The notes under the pieces are model-generated. The model was given only the letters and a program-made list of their open reading frames with translations, was not told the origin of the DNA and made no database searches. Both the position numbers and the translations under genes were made by a program. Of a DNA stretch of 64,000 nucleotides, positions 13,201 to 28,200 are shown piece after piece. The stretch is from NCBI RefSeq assembly GCF_037975245.1, contig NC_092568.1:8443001-8507000 (forward strand), given 5' to 3'. Origin of the DNA: Apostichopus japonicus. Its lineage: Eukaryota > Echinodermata > Holothuroidea > Aspidochirotida > Stichopodidae. The stretch's first letter is position 1. Each line of letters opens with the position of its first letter.

Positions 13201-16200
13201 ATGAGCGTCCGCAGACAAAGAGAGCCTGACCGCAAAGTTCCACAATTTTACAGCATCTGTTTTGCAGTTAAAGTCACAGCTTCAATGGCGCGAAAGAACT
13301 CTGGCCGTAAATATCCACACGACGGAAAGTCAAAACATTTATTTTTGATCTGTATTTCCATTTTATAAGAGGCAGTGGATATAAACTGGCCGAAGATATT
13401 GACGTCGCATGGATAAGGTTATAAGAGATGGTAAAAATATGTGCCGTAAAGACCTTCACTGTTTCTGCTTTAAACCTCCCCTCATCCTGCCCCCTACCCA
13501 CCCTATTCTTACCCTTGCCCACCCTTTCCTTGACTCATCTTAGCCTGCAGTGACAAAACTCCATAGATCATTTCTGATCAAAATTGCAAAAAATCTTTCT
13601 TTTTATGCATACTTGGTACTGTATGACATCACACACTGGGCAAACACAGTTAACTTACTGATATGAACTTACATCAAAAGAATGAGTCTTAATTTTCTAA
13701 GTTCTGCCTTGGTTTGGGAACAGCAGGGGGGGGGGGAGGTTGAGAGGGACTGCGACGGGAAGGGAATTCCATCATAAGTACTGCATTACTCTGTGAAGGT
13801 GTGGTATTCCGGGTGGGTTATGCTAAGGGATGTTCGCAGTTCTACATTCTAGTGTTCAAACTATGCATATGTTTGGAACTTAAAAGTTCAATTACTTCAA
13901 AACAGGATGGATGAGGTCATGAGTTTGGATAAACATCAAATATTTAGTTCCTCCTGACAGAGAAACAAGGTTTCTCATTCCAAAACATCTGCACCTAATC
14001 CTACCCACCTACAGTAGTTTGTACTTCAAAACAGTCAAAGAATGCTAAACAATTTCATTTTTGTAGGGAAAATGTTTTCAGCTTTTCCCTTCATAGGTAG
14101 GTTGGAAACAAAAGCAATTTGTCCATGAGGTACAGTAGCTCAGAAAACTGAATGAACAGCCCCTTGACAAAAACATTTCTAAAGTTTGCAAAGAAAGTGA
14201 TTTGCTGACATCTTAAAAGTTGATTCCCTGGCAAAGTGTTATTTAGTCTTGGATTACTTTCACAACAGGGCAAGGTATGGTATCAAGTTGCTTGTGAACA
14301 ATAGCTACTTTATATACTAGAAATGGATTTCCAAACAGTGAACTTCCCATCAAGGTTACACCCACCCATACTATGTACATACTTCTTGTTGTCAAGATAA
14401 TATGAAGCAAAGCTTAAATGATAACAAAATGACTTGAAACACCCACTCACTCATTCTGGTGAGCTGTGAAGTACTAAATTTTGACAAACATTTGCCCATG
14501 CATAGACACACATGTTTCTATAACTAAATCATTCACCACCCCTTCCTTGCCAATGGGGAAAAACTTCTGGAGCTACAGATTAAAGCAGACTTGTTTTCAA
14601 CATAGGGCAGGAATGGGTTTGCCATGATGCTGGCCTAAAGGAATTGAATCATATGGGAAAAGTTAAAAGCCTAAGCCAACATCAATGGTAGGCTGAAGTG
14701 GAAAGAAACAGTGTACCTATCACCAGCTGGCAACCCCCCTCACCCCCCCCCCCCATCCCACCCAAAAAAATAGCAATCTTCACTGAAAACTGATGAGGAA
14801 AATATACTTTCAGAAAGAATTCCTTGCTTAAGTTGCTAATACCATAAAAAAAAATTGCACTGTCAAACATTCCATTCAGGCTGGAAAATGCTGTCAACCA
14901 GACATAAATATATTACAAAGATAATCACATGTCAACGGCATATTGAAATTTTCAGTCCTGTGCCCCCACCACCTAAAGTAAAAGTTTGACCAGTCAAAAC
15001 GTATACAAGGAAAAGACACAAAAGAGTAGACGTAAGAGTAAAGACATAATAGTAAAATAAAAGAGAAAAAGAAGAAGAGCTCATTAAAAAGACAAACAAA
15101 GTACTATGAATCAAGAGTTGCGCCAGCCCTTTCGGGGGTCATGAGAAAGACTCCCAGAAAATATTTCACGAGGTACCATAAAAAGAGCATACTAGCTGCT
15201 ACCCCAAATTACCTAGTTGCTGACCCCAAATTACTTTGCTAGTACTATCCCCAAATGCCCCAATTATTTAGCCGCTACCCCCCCCCCCAATTACTGTACC
15301 TAGCTGCTTTCCTACTGTCCGTAGCTGCTACATCCATTCCAAATTACCTAACTGCTACCCAAATTACCTAGACTTCCATCCCAAATCACCTGGGCTGCTA
15401 CCCCCAATTACCTAGCTGCTACACCCTCCATTCACCCCCCCCCTCCCACCCAAAAAAAATTACCAAGCTGCTATCATCATGCTGACATGCATACAGCAGA
15501 TGTTAAACAAGGACCCTCGGGGCCTTTTTACTTTCAAATTTTTTTCTGATATTTACTTTAATATACAAACATCCTAACCACAAAATCACTCCCCAAAAAT
15601 GTTGACACTTAAACTATTCCCTGATTTTCCAACTTCACACAGTTCTTCCAGTTAGCAACAATTTCCCTTCCCAAGCCTACTGATATTGACTGGGGCCCAG
15701 CATTTAACTGCTCACCTTAAAACATCACGGTCATAAATTTCATATAATAGAATAAAGAATAAAGTTGTCAAGCACTTCTCTGCTAAATGCTATGATGTTG
15801 GTAAGTATTGAAGGTAATAAAAATACTGTCCATTAATTGCAATGACCTTTGACCTCACCCCTGAGACATTAGGATACTGTCTGAAGAGAAAAGATCTTAA
15901 TAAGTCGGAGGATTAAAAGGAAATTAATGTCTAAGCTGGTAGAAGTTGACGAGAGAGACAGATTGGTTTAGAAGGACTAGAGAAATGAAATAGAAAATAC
16001 TGGAAAATAGAGGAAAGGGGATGGGAAGGGCAGGGGGGGGGGGCTGGTGGGAAGGGAGGAAAGCGGGGAGGGAGACATACAGTGAAAACCAAGAAGATTT
16101 GATGGAATATTTCCTAAGATTATGTAACTTAAGTATGAACATAAACAGCTGTCCTCTTTTAATAGAGTTTTACTTTGTAAATTATGCCTTGTGAAATGTG

Positions 16201-19200
16201 CAATGCTTCTGTCTCTCTGTTTAAAAAAAATGATAATTAAATGGTGGTGGTGGTTTTCAGTTGTATACACTTCGACAAGTGAGAGTTGCTTTGTTTCAAA
16301 CTGTCACTGACTACCACAGGTACCTGTACTCAGTAAAGTGGCTCCACACCGAGCACAATTTCACCCAAGCTGGAATTATCATGTTTACCAGCTTTTCAGA
16401 ATTTGACCTCTGCTGGCCTGTAATGAACTTTGACCTTCACAAAAACAATAGTATTCTACTTACTAAGAGGATTCCACATTTACCACACCACCCTCTTGAC
16501 ATAGTGTGGTTACCAGAAGCATCATATACACACACATACACCATCATGAGAGCACAAAGAATCCATTGCATCCTCCTCCTCCAGCAAGGAATCAAAAACA
16601 CTGGTTTTAGGGGAATCCCCAAAAATTTCCCAAAGTGCCTCTGCAGGTTAACCAAACGACCTTCTTCCTATTGCTATTTCAGCAGTATATTAAATCGTTT
16701 TGTTCTTTACAAAGGGTTAAGTTACCATTCTCATCCACAAAATCTTGTCCGCTAAGCAAAGCTTTTTCCCAGATAGAAAGAATAAAATTGCTTTTACTAG
16801 AAGAAACATTATGCTGGTAGGTAAACCTTTTTCTGTTAGTTACCACTATACCTGATAGGGCAACTGAAACATGAATTTCCAATTAAAGTATAAGGCAATC
16901 AATGATAGTAGACACAACAATGTGTAGAAGAAGTAGCCCGGCTCAGAGTGAGAGACAATTGATACGTTACACCTTTCGCACACTGACACACATATTTATA
17001 TATATACATATATCCGTCTAAGGAAAACCGAGACTTTAGAACAAACAAATGGGCTAAGGAATTGACAAACTTTTGAGAAATTGAATACTTTTTCCAAGGG
17101 TACAGCAGATTGAGGACAGTTTACAAGTAAAGAAATTTCATGATATTAAATGGTTTTCTGTTGTGTTGGCTTTCGCCTTTGTTTGCCATAGTACTTAACT
17201 AAAAGGTGGTAAGTAGTATTTCAAGGGGCACTGGGGTACCAGTCTCTACTATGACTGTGTATGTAATGGATGCAATACTTTCCAAAGATGGATTCTTCTT
17301 TTGAGCATTTTTGTGTAAAGCTGATGAACGCCCCTGAATGAAAGTTCTTCTGTGAAGTGACCGTGGTTGATGAAGGTCTTTGCTTCGATGCAGGTATGAG
17401 GCATACGTAAATGTACAAACGCCTTATTCTACAGGAGTGGATTCTCAAATTGGAGGGATGAATGGAAGGTGAGGGATGAAGGAAAAGGGAAGGGAGAGGG
17501 GAGGGGGGGGGCACCTGCAATGCACTTACAGGACAATGACATAGCCATTACACAAAAACTGTGATTCAAAATCAAATGACTTTTCTTTAACCTTCTTTGG
17601 AAGGAATAATCATCAAGCGTCCCTCCCCTACCCTCAAAACCGAAAACAGGGCCCTCATATAATTTCTTTCTTTGTGGTTAATCTATAAACTGTGCTGCCC
17701 CCCTTCCCCCCGAACCCCTTCCCTTCCGATACCTCTCTGGTAGCGAAACCCCCCAAAAGAAGACACCTCTGTTCCAATGGAGCAAAAAGTTAGGGATTTA
17801 ATGTTGAGAAGTAGTCTATACCCAGTACAATTCATGACCTCTTCACACAGATGTCTCACCACGACCCGACCCTGCATGTCATCAAGTTGGGCTAGGGGAA
17901 GGAAACTTAAAGGAGTTCCAATGACTTCAACAGATGACTTGCTCTGTCGACAAACTGCGATACGATGTCCGCTTTGGAATCAATTAACAGAAAGTTCTGA
18001 GAACGGGCAACGAACCCACAAGACTCCACCGAAGCTGATTTAAGAAGAAATAATTTCCACCTGATAAAGACAATCTCGACTCTCTCCATAGAGAAAACAA
18101 ACTCCATATCGATTCTTCTTGCTAGGCATGATAAAGCACATCTAGCCTAAATATTCACTTATGAACGGGTCCATACATATGCCGCAGCAAGCATTCTATC
18201 ATTAATTTTTTCATTTTTCAAAGACAATGACAAAGACGAGACACCTTGTTTTGGTGTTTTGGAAATTTTCATTCGCTCCATCTCCGCACCATGAGCCAAA
18301 ATTATTCGGGAAGAGAGTACATCGGCAAGATTGTGCGATTATCTATTACATTAATATTACCAAAGAGTGGCAAAGACGATTATTAAGGGTATCAGTTAGT
18401 TTGTGTTTACACTGGAATAAATAAAGAGGCTTTCGAGTTAATCTGGTCAACAGTCACATCTATGTACTCTTATCTCTATGTTAATCGCCAAATTTCAACA
18501 ATTTAAACAGGGATGAGCCTGGGATAAAAAAAAAAATCACAGAACTTTGCAAAAATTGCGGTATAGGCTCCAGTTTTCGTATGCTACAGTGTGTTAGGAT
18601 AATAGTTTTTGTCCCCGAGGTAGAAAAGAAATCACAGATATTCCGCGAATTTGCAGAAAAAGCTCATGCCTGTTTAAAGAAAAATAACTGCACCAATTTA
18701 AATAATATAACTGCACCGATTACATCGGTATGCATACAGCATGGATTATGAGGGATCTGGTACAGTCCACAGAGAGTTCAACGATACTGCTGGCATTAAT
18801 TGGTCTCCGAGCCATCCATCTATCAAACATGACGGCTGTCTGCCTGTTCTTCTCTCAGGGATTTTAAACAGATGCAGGTGCTGAAGATTCGGTTACAAAA
18901 TTACATTTAAACGTTTTGGAATTTGGAATATGTAATCCAATTCAAGCATTAAATTACCTTCCCCGATTTGGCCATAATTTCCTTTAAATCACATCCATGC
19001 CAAACTGTGTGTGAAGAATTTGTTTCTAGTCACCTGTGTATAACACTTGCTCATCTGCGATGTAGTATTTAAAATAAGAGATCATAATTCCTTCTTTTTA
19101 CCAACAAAAAAAAAGAAAAGAAAATAAAAAGGGAGAAAATATATAAACAAAGTTCAATATCCATAAAAGAATGTTAACAGCTTGTTAGTAGAGCTCTTTC

Positions 19201-22200
19201 AAAAAGTATGTTAATACAAGGTTAATCATGATACAATCATGTTGAAGGCTGAGGAGGGTACTGTACATTATTGAGGCTAAGGTGACAGACTTTTCACAGA
19301 CGAGGATGTTTGGGGGAGGCCCTGGGGGAGGGGGTAGGGGAGGGGAAGCAGGTAGCTGTGGAGGGGCTGGTGAAGGAGAGATATGAAATAACAGTAACGG
19401 TTTTTTTTTTTTTTTTTTTTTTTTTCTTTGCTGCAAATAATCCTCTTTTATGCTCACTGTACAAGATGTTGCAGTTGATTTCACATGAACGTTGGTTTTT
19501 AAAATAATGATCTGACAAATGATGTGATTATCTAATAGTTTTGGTTGTACACAAATCTGAATATTGTACAGATCATTCATCTAAATACAAATCATCCAGT
19601 TAGCTGGTTTGCACTTACAGTATATACAATTTTGCATTAGAAAGATCCTAGACCTAAAACAGCCAACCATTTCCAGTCACACTTAAAACATTTCACTGTT
19701 ACTTCACAAAAGTCAAGATGGCAAGCAGTTGAATCAAATCAGTCCAATAAAATAAAAATAAATAATGCCAGAAAAATCACTTTCAAGTTTTCAAATTAAA
19801 CGACTACCCACAAAAAACCATTACTCTAGAAAACAGCCACTTAACACATATATTCTGACACCTTTTTTCTTTCTTTTCATACTTTTCCATGAATGTGGGG
19901 GTGGGGTGGGGGGGGTGCAATGAGACAATTTCCCACACCATATTGTTTGCTTTCCTGTTTAACCTTTCCTTGCACAGTTTTGGAAATTGCTTTCTAAATC
20001 ATGATTTTAATCTTTCCTCTACTCTCAAAAGGCATATTTCATATTTTGTCATGTGTTGATTCCTCACACTTGACTCATTACTTTTCCCAATTCTCTCTCT
20101 CTGCGAAAGGTAAAACCACGAGGAGTAGAGGATTTTGCCTCCGCACTTTGACGATAAGCCCCCGAGATTGTCCAACTGACTGATTTCTAAACTGCCCTGT
20201 CACATGGTCTAGGAGTCATTCCAGCATTATCAAAAGAAATTTGAGAATATAATAACATTTGGAGGTGACAGAAATGTGGGGCTTTTGAAAATTGGTATCC
20301 TACTCGGCTTACGGTATCGTTAACCTGACGCCCACAGAGAAAGCATTACCGAGATAACCCCGTCTTTCAACGGGAGCTTTCCAGTCAGGCAGTTACAGGA
20401 CTTAATAAACCAGGAAAGAAAGGAAAACAAAAACTCAAACTGTTTCAAAAGTGGCTCAACGTACCCGGCAAAGGGATCAAAATTGTCTCCAGTAGGAAAA
20501 TGATAGACTTAGTGAGTCAATAAAGAAGTAAAGCATAGAGGTAATTTGTCTCTTTGATCCCAGATATCTGAATTTGATGATGTCTATTTAATGGCAGTCA
20601 TTACTGAGTCATTCCGACAAAGATTTTCTGGAGGAGTTTGTTACGAGATGGAGAGGAGAAAGTTCTTTATGCCACCATCAATTGGATGCCAAAATGTGGA
20701 ACCCACCATCTCGCCCCCCCCCCAAAAAAAAAAAAAAAATTCTTACTGGGTATGATACATTGTTATCAGATGCTACTTTGTATGATGATATAGCCCTCAA
20801 CAACATTGGTTGCATATGTTCAAGTCACATATTGTTACTTTGATACATATGTGTTAATATCATATCAAGAACAATATTTAAATCTTTTTCAAAACAAACC
20901 TTTTTAATTTTCAAGTGTTTCACCACATCTATCCACCTACTAAATGGACATTATACTGGTCCAATGCTATGCATGTGTACTGGTATCATGAAGAAACATG
21001 TAACTACCATGATAATTTTAGACTGTTAAGCAGTCACATTTGATCAGTACCTTTAAGACCATTTCCTCTGATGCTTCTACAACTTAAATTAAAGCAGGTA
21101 TTTTTGATAAAGTTTTTACTCAAGTGGTTGACACTTTCATCCAAACCGAGTCAAAATAAGTTTTCAATCATCCACACTCGGGTACCTCCTTGGACTTTCC
21201 CCACAAATGATGGTTAATGAAAGAGTCTTACTAAATCCACAATAATATTTCGTCGCCAAGACACTATCCATAGTCAAATCTAATCAAATTACATCAAATT
21301 CAAATATTTTAACTGTTTTTACTTTTTACCTTATTATTTGAAATGAGAAGCATCTTGAACATTCTTATGGTAATTCAGAGGTAGTTTCACATCACAATTT
21401 CATAACCTGATTACATTAACAACCTTATTTTATAATTTTCATACAACTAAAAAAGATTGTTATCAATTTAAACTTCCGTTCTGAAGAATTGTAACGTTTG
21501 TTTATAAACGTGGGCACAACTTCCGCAAGGTCCCATACTGAAATTCCGCTTTATAACTCATCATAATGTCAACATCTTCTACCCACCATCATACGACAAG
21601 CTAAACCAGTAAATAATTTGAAACCACTACCATTTCTACCTAACAGTCTGTGATATACTTTTCTATCTATATGTAAGGAATTTTACAGTTTTCCATTTTT
21701 AACCCTTGTCTTGGCCACAAAGTCTGGAAATGGCGTTAACAACAAAGATTTCGCCCCAGGACACTTCTCCCCACCATTGACGATTGATCTACAACTTAAC
21801 CGGGCCATGTTTGTAATATTCTGAAATCGTTTTTGCCCCTCTGTGACTCTCCAAATTTGAATAGCCACACCGTTGAGTGATGGATCTTAGTGTAGCGCGA
21901 CAATGCCGTGCTGCGAAAGCGGTTAAAGGTTTGATCTTCCCTCAAGGTACAAAATTTTGAGTTCATAGAGTAAAAAATACTGAGAAATGTTTTAGTTTCA
22001 TTGTTATCTTAAGCTGAGTCTATTTAGAAATTCTGTAGATGAGTATACAGGAAAGAATTCTAGGCTGGTTGATTACAAATCCAGCCTATTCCAAACTTAA
22101 AAAAAGTCAAAACTTTCAGGGAAATTCATGACTAAAAGCAATAGAAAAAAAAAAGAAGAAAAAAAAAAGTGAACGATACTTGTCGAAAGGTTGTAACCGC

Positions 22201-25200
22201 TGCAAGATATACGCTACGACTCATTTTAAATTGGTCGCAGCTTAAAACTTTGATACTCACATTGCAAGCACTAATAATATGTTTCTGTTACTAAACAGGT
22301 CCAAAACTTTGTCACTTTCTGGAGTCACCATTACACACAGTTAACTGAAGGTGTTTGACTCTTGCAGTTGGAATTTATCGCTGTTTTATACACACTTTAG
22401 CTACACCAAGGGCTGTGGTGTTTCGAGTCCTCACACGTATTTGCCTCGCCCGTGTAAATGGTTTAATATAAATGGCATGCACCCTGCCTTAGTAACTACT
22501 TGGATAGATAAATCTCCTACTGTGTCTAGGATAGGTGGGTACTAAATCTTGGGATAGCTTTGTAGAATAGACTATTTAGGTAGAAGTTTGAGGGCCTTAC
22601 CGTTCCATCTTTTCAGAGGGCTAACTGAATACAAATAGAAACTAAGAAGACATTAAGAGACACTTGATGGACAGAAAGTCAAAATTGGACAAATGAACAA
22701 GAAATGAATAGAGCAAAAAAGAAATGATAAAAAAGACACAACAGAGGAGAGGTAAGATGGAAGGAGAGAAAGATGAGAATGACCTATTTGCATGAATTGT
22801 CAATCTGGCCAAATGAAATATATATATAATAAATAATAAAATACAATAATAAGCGGGTAATACAGGGCTTATTCTAGGTACAAAAATCATGCTGATTCTC
22901 CGACTGATGGTTTTTAATCAACTTATCCATGTGTTTTATCTATTTTCCCACCAGTTGCCAAATGGCCACAGGCATTTTAGCCAGTAAGTAGCTTGCACTT
23001 CCGAGGCCTGTGGCAATTCTAAGAACAATTTCGGTCTCTACTAAGATCCACTTTCGCTTTCTCTTGGTTTTTCCATTTTTTCTAGTTTGTTTCCAATCAA
23101 GTGTTTCCTGTTTAATAATCTTATTAATGACTATAGCCTGGGATAGTTGGATAATGGTACTAAGGCTTAAAGTGTCATTTTTTCCACACTATTAAGATTT
23201 TTTGTACATACGTAGGACACTGCCACAGCCAGGGTGGGAGGGGGGGGGGGAGGCAATACATGAGTCATCCAAATGTTTATGATTGTTGAATGTGCAAAAT
23301 CTGTGTGGAATTGTTACTCTAAAAAATTATTGTTGTGGAGTTTGCCCAGCTCCCCCCAACCCCCCCCCCCCGAAACCCCCCTCCCAGCCCCTAACACAGT
23401 TTTTGTAACCTCACAAGATAATAGAACAGAATGACCGGAAAAAAATTGGAAATACTTAGAGACTACTCCGTAAAAAATTCCATGTTATGAACAACAAATG
23501 GCTGACTATAATGTATTCTTGATGGATGTGGGGTGTTTAGGATAAGAAAGTCTGCTGAAAATCTCTAAATCTTACTATATAACTTTCAAATTTGTGCTGC
23601 TAATTGTAATTCTTCAAGAAACTCAGACTATGTACAAATGTACCTGAAAAAAGAAGACCTTACAAAGTGACATATATAGAGGGCAGCATTTCAGAATACA
23701 GCAATGGATGGTATTTTTTCAAAACCTACTCCTCAGTTATCCCATCACATATTTCTGTACAAGTGCAGTTAGCATTAACCAAACTCTGAAGTAAAGTTAC
23801 GTAAACTGCTGTTGAAACTTTCTGCAAAGAATGTAACTAAGGACCCTGAACTAAACATAGATTTCTTTTGATGGTCAGCTTAAATCACACATCACTTAGG
23901 GGGGGGGGGAGGGGGATGCTGTGCCCCTCCATGTGTACAAAACCTTTCTAAGCTATAGGACAAGTGTATTGTTTGCTTCCTTAAATCGTTACTGCCCCTC
24001 TTTAAATTGCAGGTGCCGATCCCACTCAGAATGCCTGGCTATTTAGTATGTGGAAATCACATCACCAACAGATGGTTCGAAGTACTGAGGGTGGCTTGTT
24101 ACTGTTCAGTACCTAGTATACTGTTAATCTACCACACTTTGATACACATATTTGCATACACAAATCAAGCTGTAATTAGCAGCTTAAACTTTGAAGTTTT
24201 TAAGGTGAGCAGAAACACTTTATAGAGTTTGTACAGACCACAGCAGAGGGAATCATTTATCCAGTATCGCATCGCAAAATGCTATGCAAAATGGTCAAGT
24301 TGCTATGCAAAATGGTCATGTTGCTATGCAAAATGGCCAAGTTGCTATGCAAATGGTCAAGTTGCTACGCATTATGGTCAAGTTGCTATGCAAAATGGTC
24401 ACGTTGCTATGCAAAATGGTCAACTTGCTATGCAAAATGGTCAACTTGCTATGCATTATGGTCAAGTTGCTATGCAAAATGGTCAAGTTGCTATGCAAAA
24501 TGGTCAAGTTGCTATGCAAATGTATAGATGTATATAGCAGTTTTCTACACAGGAACTATAGTATTCAATGTGAGAAGAAAATTCAGGGTTTCCAAAAATG
24601 TTACACAAAACTTTGACCGCTAAATTTTTCCTTGTATCATAGCACAAATAATTTGATGAAAATGGCAGGAAGTTCATCTTCTAAAATGAAACAAACTAAC
24701 ATCTCAAATTTCTGACCATTTCAGAGAGTTCTTTGTCTATATTTATTTTGGAAGAAGGAAGGCTCTTTTACTTTCTTCTCTATTTCTTACTCAAATAAAA
24801 GCCTGGGAATGGTCCATATTTTTTTGCATTGCTTCCTTTCAAATAAACATGTCTGTTTGGGTCAATTTAGTGATCATACAGTGAGGTAGAGGTTGGAAGA
24901 AAAGAAAAATATGGCTTTTACTAAACACAAAGGGTAGTTCCAAAATAATATGTATCAAGTTCATCTAAGTTTCACTATTGAAGTTATCATGATTGAAATG
25001 TTCCAATTCATTTGACCTCCAACAAAAATTTAAAACTACCATGGTTCTTGTACTCGGTAAGGTGGGTCCAAATACCAAGTATGAAATTTGCAGCACCATG
25101 TACTTTTTGAGTTATTGTGTTTTATAAGCTAAGGGATCACATACACACATATTACCACTGCATGGACTCCATTCGCGTTCAGCAGGGACTCAACCAGTGT

Positions 25201-28200
25201 CAGTATATTATACCCTTTCCCATCCCGTCCCTCCACTGCTCTCCTCCCCCAGCCCTCCACCCCTCTGCCATCTGTCCCCCAACGAAAAAACCATTCAGAT
25301 ATTCCTAGGTGGAAAACCCTATTCCTGTGTAATTGAAGGAAACTGATGTAACCATTTTGAGACTTAGATGTCGGTCTTATGTTGCCATGATGTTAACTGA
25401 TAAAATAAGACAGAATATGAATTATATTCAATGTTAACATAATATCTTATGTGGGTTTCCAATACTATGAAATCATAACTACTAACATTCAACTTCCTTT
25501 AATATCTTCATACAAATATGAATGAACAGTTAAATCTCCTCTAATTATCTTTCTTTATGAATAGCAATAAAATGAAACATTTGATGCTGAAATTATGTTC
25601 TGCATGAACCTTTAACTGACACATCTTCACTGGTACTGTAGATGGAGGGCTGGAAATTTTACCCAATGAGGAAAAGGTTTTCATTTGCCCAGGAAAAAAC
25701 TCTTTTTTCTTTTCTTTTTAAAAATTTAATTATCATGTGTATTTCTTACTTTTGTTATTATCTACTATCAATTTGTAAGTATGGCTTTTACATGTTTTCT
25801 TTCAAGGCAGTTAACTCTTTGCCAAGCCCGTTGGCAATCAGTAGTTAACACATTCTTACCTTAACACCATGTTCTCAATTTTGCTTCAAATCTGACATAA
25901 TATGATATACAAAGAAAACAAATGGACATACAAACAAATGATGCGAAAGAAACTGAAAAATTTTTAGGAGCCGAAAGAGACAAGAGAGATATAACAAAGA
26001 GACAGGTCTGTTTCTTGCGAATAACACTTCATTGAAAGAATTAGACAAGAGCAAGTCTACTTGAAATAGATATATTGATATATCTCATTCACACCTGTCA
26101 GTTCAAATCCAGTCGTATCAGAAATGTTCATCTTCAAATTCTTCCGATGCCTCTATACATCTCTACAAGTGTTACAGATGCCTCTAATACATCTCTACTA
26201 GTGTTAAATTAAAATACAATATAACACACTAACAAGTGGTGGAATTTATCTGCAATTTTTCTGTGGCTTGTTTTGATAAGTCGTGGCAAGTGGTCACTTG
26301 CATCACCCGATTGACATAGTATCATACAATAAATATTGTATCATAATACTATGAAATATCCACACAAATATTCTTGCATATGGTATCACCCGTCTCAGAT
26401 AGTATCATACAATAATATCGTATCATAATAATATAATATAAACCATCCACATTTGATATTGTTGCATATCGTATTACATGTTAGAATGATAGATTACGAT
26501 AACAATTATACTATTAACTTTTTAATATAACAGTACAAAATAGTATTGTGTAGTATTAGCAAGTCAATCTCCTGCTTGCGTCGACTTAAAAGTTACAGTG
26601 AAACTATGTAAGTTTTCTCCACTCTTTGGCAGCTGTTCTGGGTGCTTGATCCCGTAGACTTGCGACACAGTGTACTGCATACAGAGTTGTTTCTACTATA
26701 ACTGCGATGAGAGGATACTAGCACAGAAACAATAAACGATATCGCAAAGTGCAGATGCTATAACAAGTGTTTACTTGCTCAGACCTGATACAGAGAGTGT
26801 ATCGTGTATTTGTCCTCTCTTTTGAAAGTCGGAACAAGTGTTTACTCCCTTCAGACCTGATACACAAGTTAAACTAAGTATTTCCTCTTTCGTTTGGCAT
26901 TCGAAACAAATCATTACTTCTTCAGACCCAACACACACTAGAGTACACTATGTATTAGCGAAATGTTGTGGCAGTTCAAACAAGTGTTTACTTGCCCGGA
27001 CTGGATACAAAGAGTATATAGTGTATTTCGCCCTCTCTTTTGATAGTCGAAACAAGTGTTTACTTGCTCAGATCTGATACACAAAATAAACTATGTATTA
27101 CCTCTTTTGTTTGGCGTGTGAAACAAATCATTACTTTTCCTTTTGATATTCGGAACAAGTGTTTACTTGCTCAGATCTGATTTACAGGTTGCATTATGAA
27201 CTCACTCCATTCTGTTTGGCATCTGTCATATCCTGGTTGCCCACACAGACATCATACAAAGAGCAAATTTCAAGTTCTATTACTTTAGCATCTGTAATAA
27301 TGGTTGATCTATTTCTCATATTTATTCCGTGTAGGTTACGGTACTCATCCTATACGTAACGAGAGTTTTGTTTGGTCCTATCGAGCACGCAAGATAATAT
27401 TTAGAACTTACTCTATAATTTTGGCAGCTGTAATAATGGTTGATCTATTTCTCATATCTATTCCGTGTAGGTTACGGTACTCATCCTATACGTAACGAGG
27501 GTTTTGTTTGGTCCTATCGAGCACACAAGATGATATTTAGTACTTACTCTATTATTTTAGCATCTGTAATAATGGTTGATCTATTTCTCATATTTTACCG
27601 TGTAATGTAAGGTACTCATTCTATTCCGCTGACAGACGAAACGAGGGTTTCGTTTGCTCCTATCGAGCACACAAGATGATATTTAGTACTTACTCTATTC
27701 TTTTGGCAGCTGTAATGGGTGACTTTTTGTTCTTCTCCACTAATTTTTTCTTCATTTCTTTCTTCTTTTCATGCTTAGCTTTCATTTCTTCAAATTTTTC
27801 AACTTCTGCATTGAAGAAACAAATCAATAAAAGCATACTCAGATTAAATAATTGCCAGTCATTCTGTCCGTCAGTCAGACATCTTATAACAAGAATATCT
27901 GTCACATAAAATGATGATTGGGAGAGATTTAACCCCTTTAAGCAAAACCAAAACATGACAGTAAGGTAAATACTGATCACAGTTTGTCCAAGATTGGTTC
28001 TGAATTGCTACTGGACTCTTCAGGCTTAGCCAACTTTATTAGCCTTTTGGCCTCTCCAGATTCTGGTCACAATTTCAAAGTGATAATGCACAAGTTCTAC
28101 ACAAGTTAACACTGACTTGAAAATATCAAAAAGTTGAATCATAGTATATCTTACCTGATAATTTCTTAATTCCAAATTTTCTATATTTCACAAGTTCTCT

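Larger units (their letters stand above)
8925..27693. other. TADA2B intron 12, 18.8 kb, no gene recognised
   Basis: I found no conserved coding exon on either strand. The longest plus-strand open frame (about 16261-16755) resembles no family I know. Contents include AT-rich microsatellites (9655-9700, 16990-17010), many oligo-G/C runs (for example 9859-9871, 13726-13738, 16032-16043, 23240-23250, 23358-23371), a degenerate minisatellite at 15185-15478, poly-T at 19401-19425, a 21-bp minisatellite inside a dispersed repeat at 24230-24575, AT palindromes at 26316-26460 and the exon-12 donor ladder at 26600-27690. Confidence 0.7.

Noticed and set aside
16261..16755. Longest plus-strand open frame in the window (164 aa)
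   Set aside because: It has no recognisable domain or motif and an unremarkable composition, and it lies in TADA2B intron 12. Its length is compatible with chance in 64 kb. A protein search would decide.
19310..19507. Small frames with poly-Phe or poly-Lys
   Set aside because: They arise only from the 25-base poly-T tract read on the two strands.
24281..24521. CRISPR array
   Set aside because: The 21-bp units are directly adjacent with no spacers, and the host is an animal.
24229..24616. Repetitive open frames (HNGQVAMQ-like and CYAKWSS-like) on both strands
   Set aside because: All are readings of the 21-bp minisatellite; a period divisible by three keeps frames open. The DNA is repeated and the peptide is not conserved.
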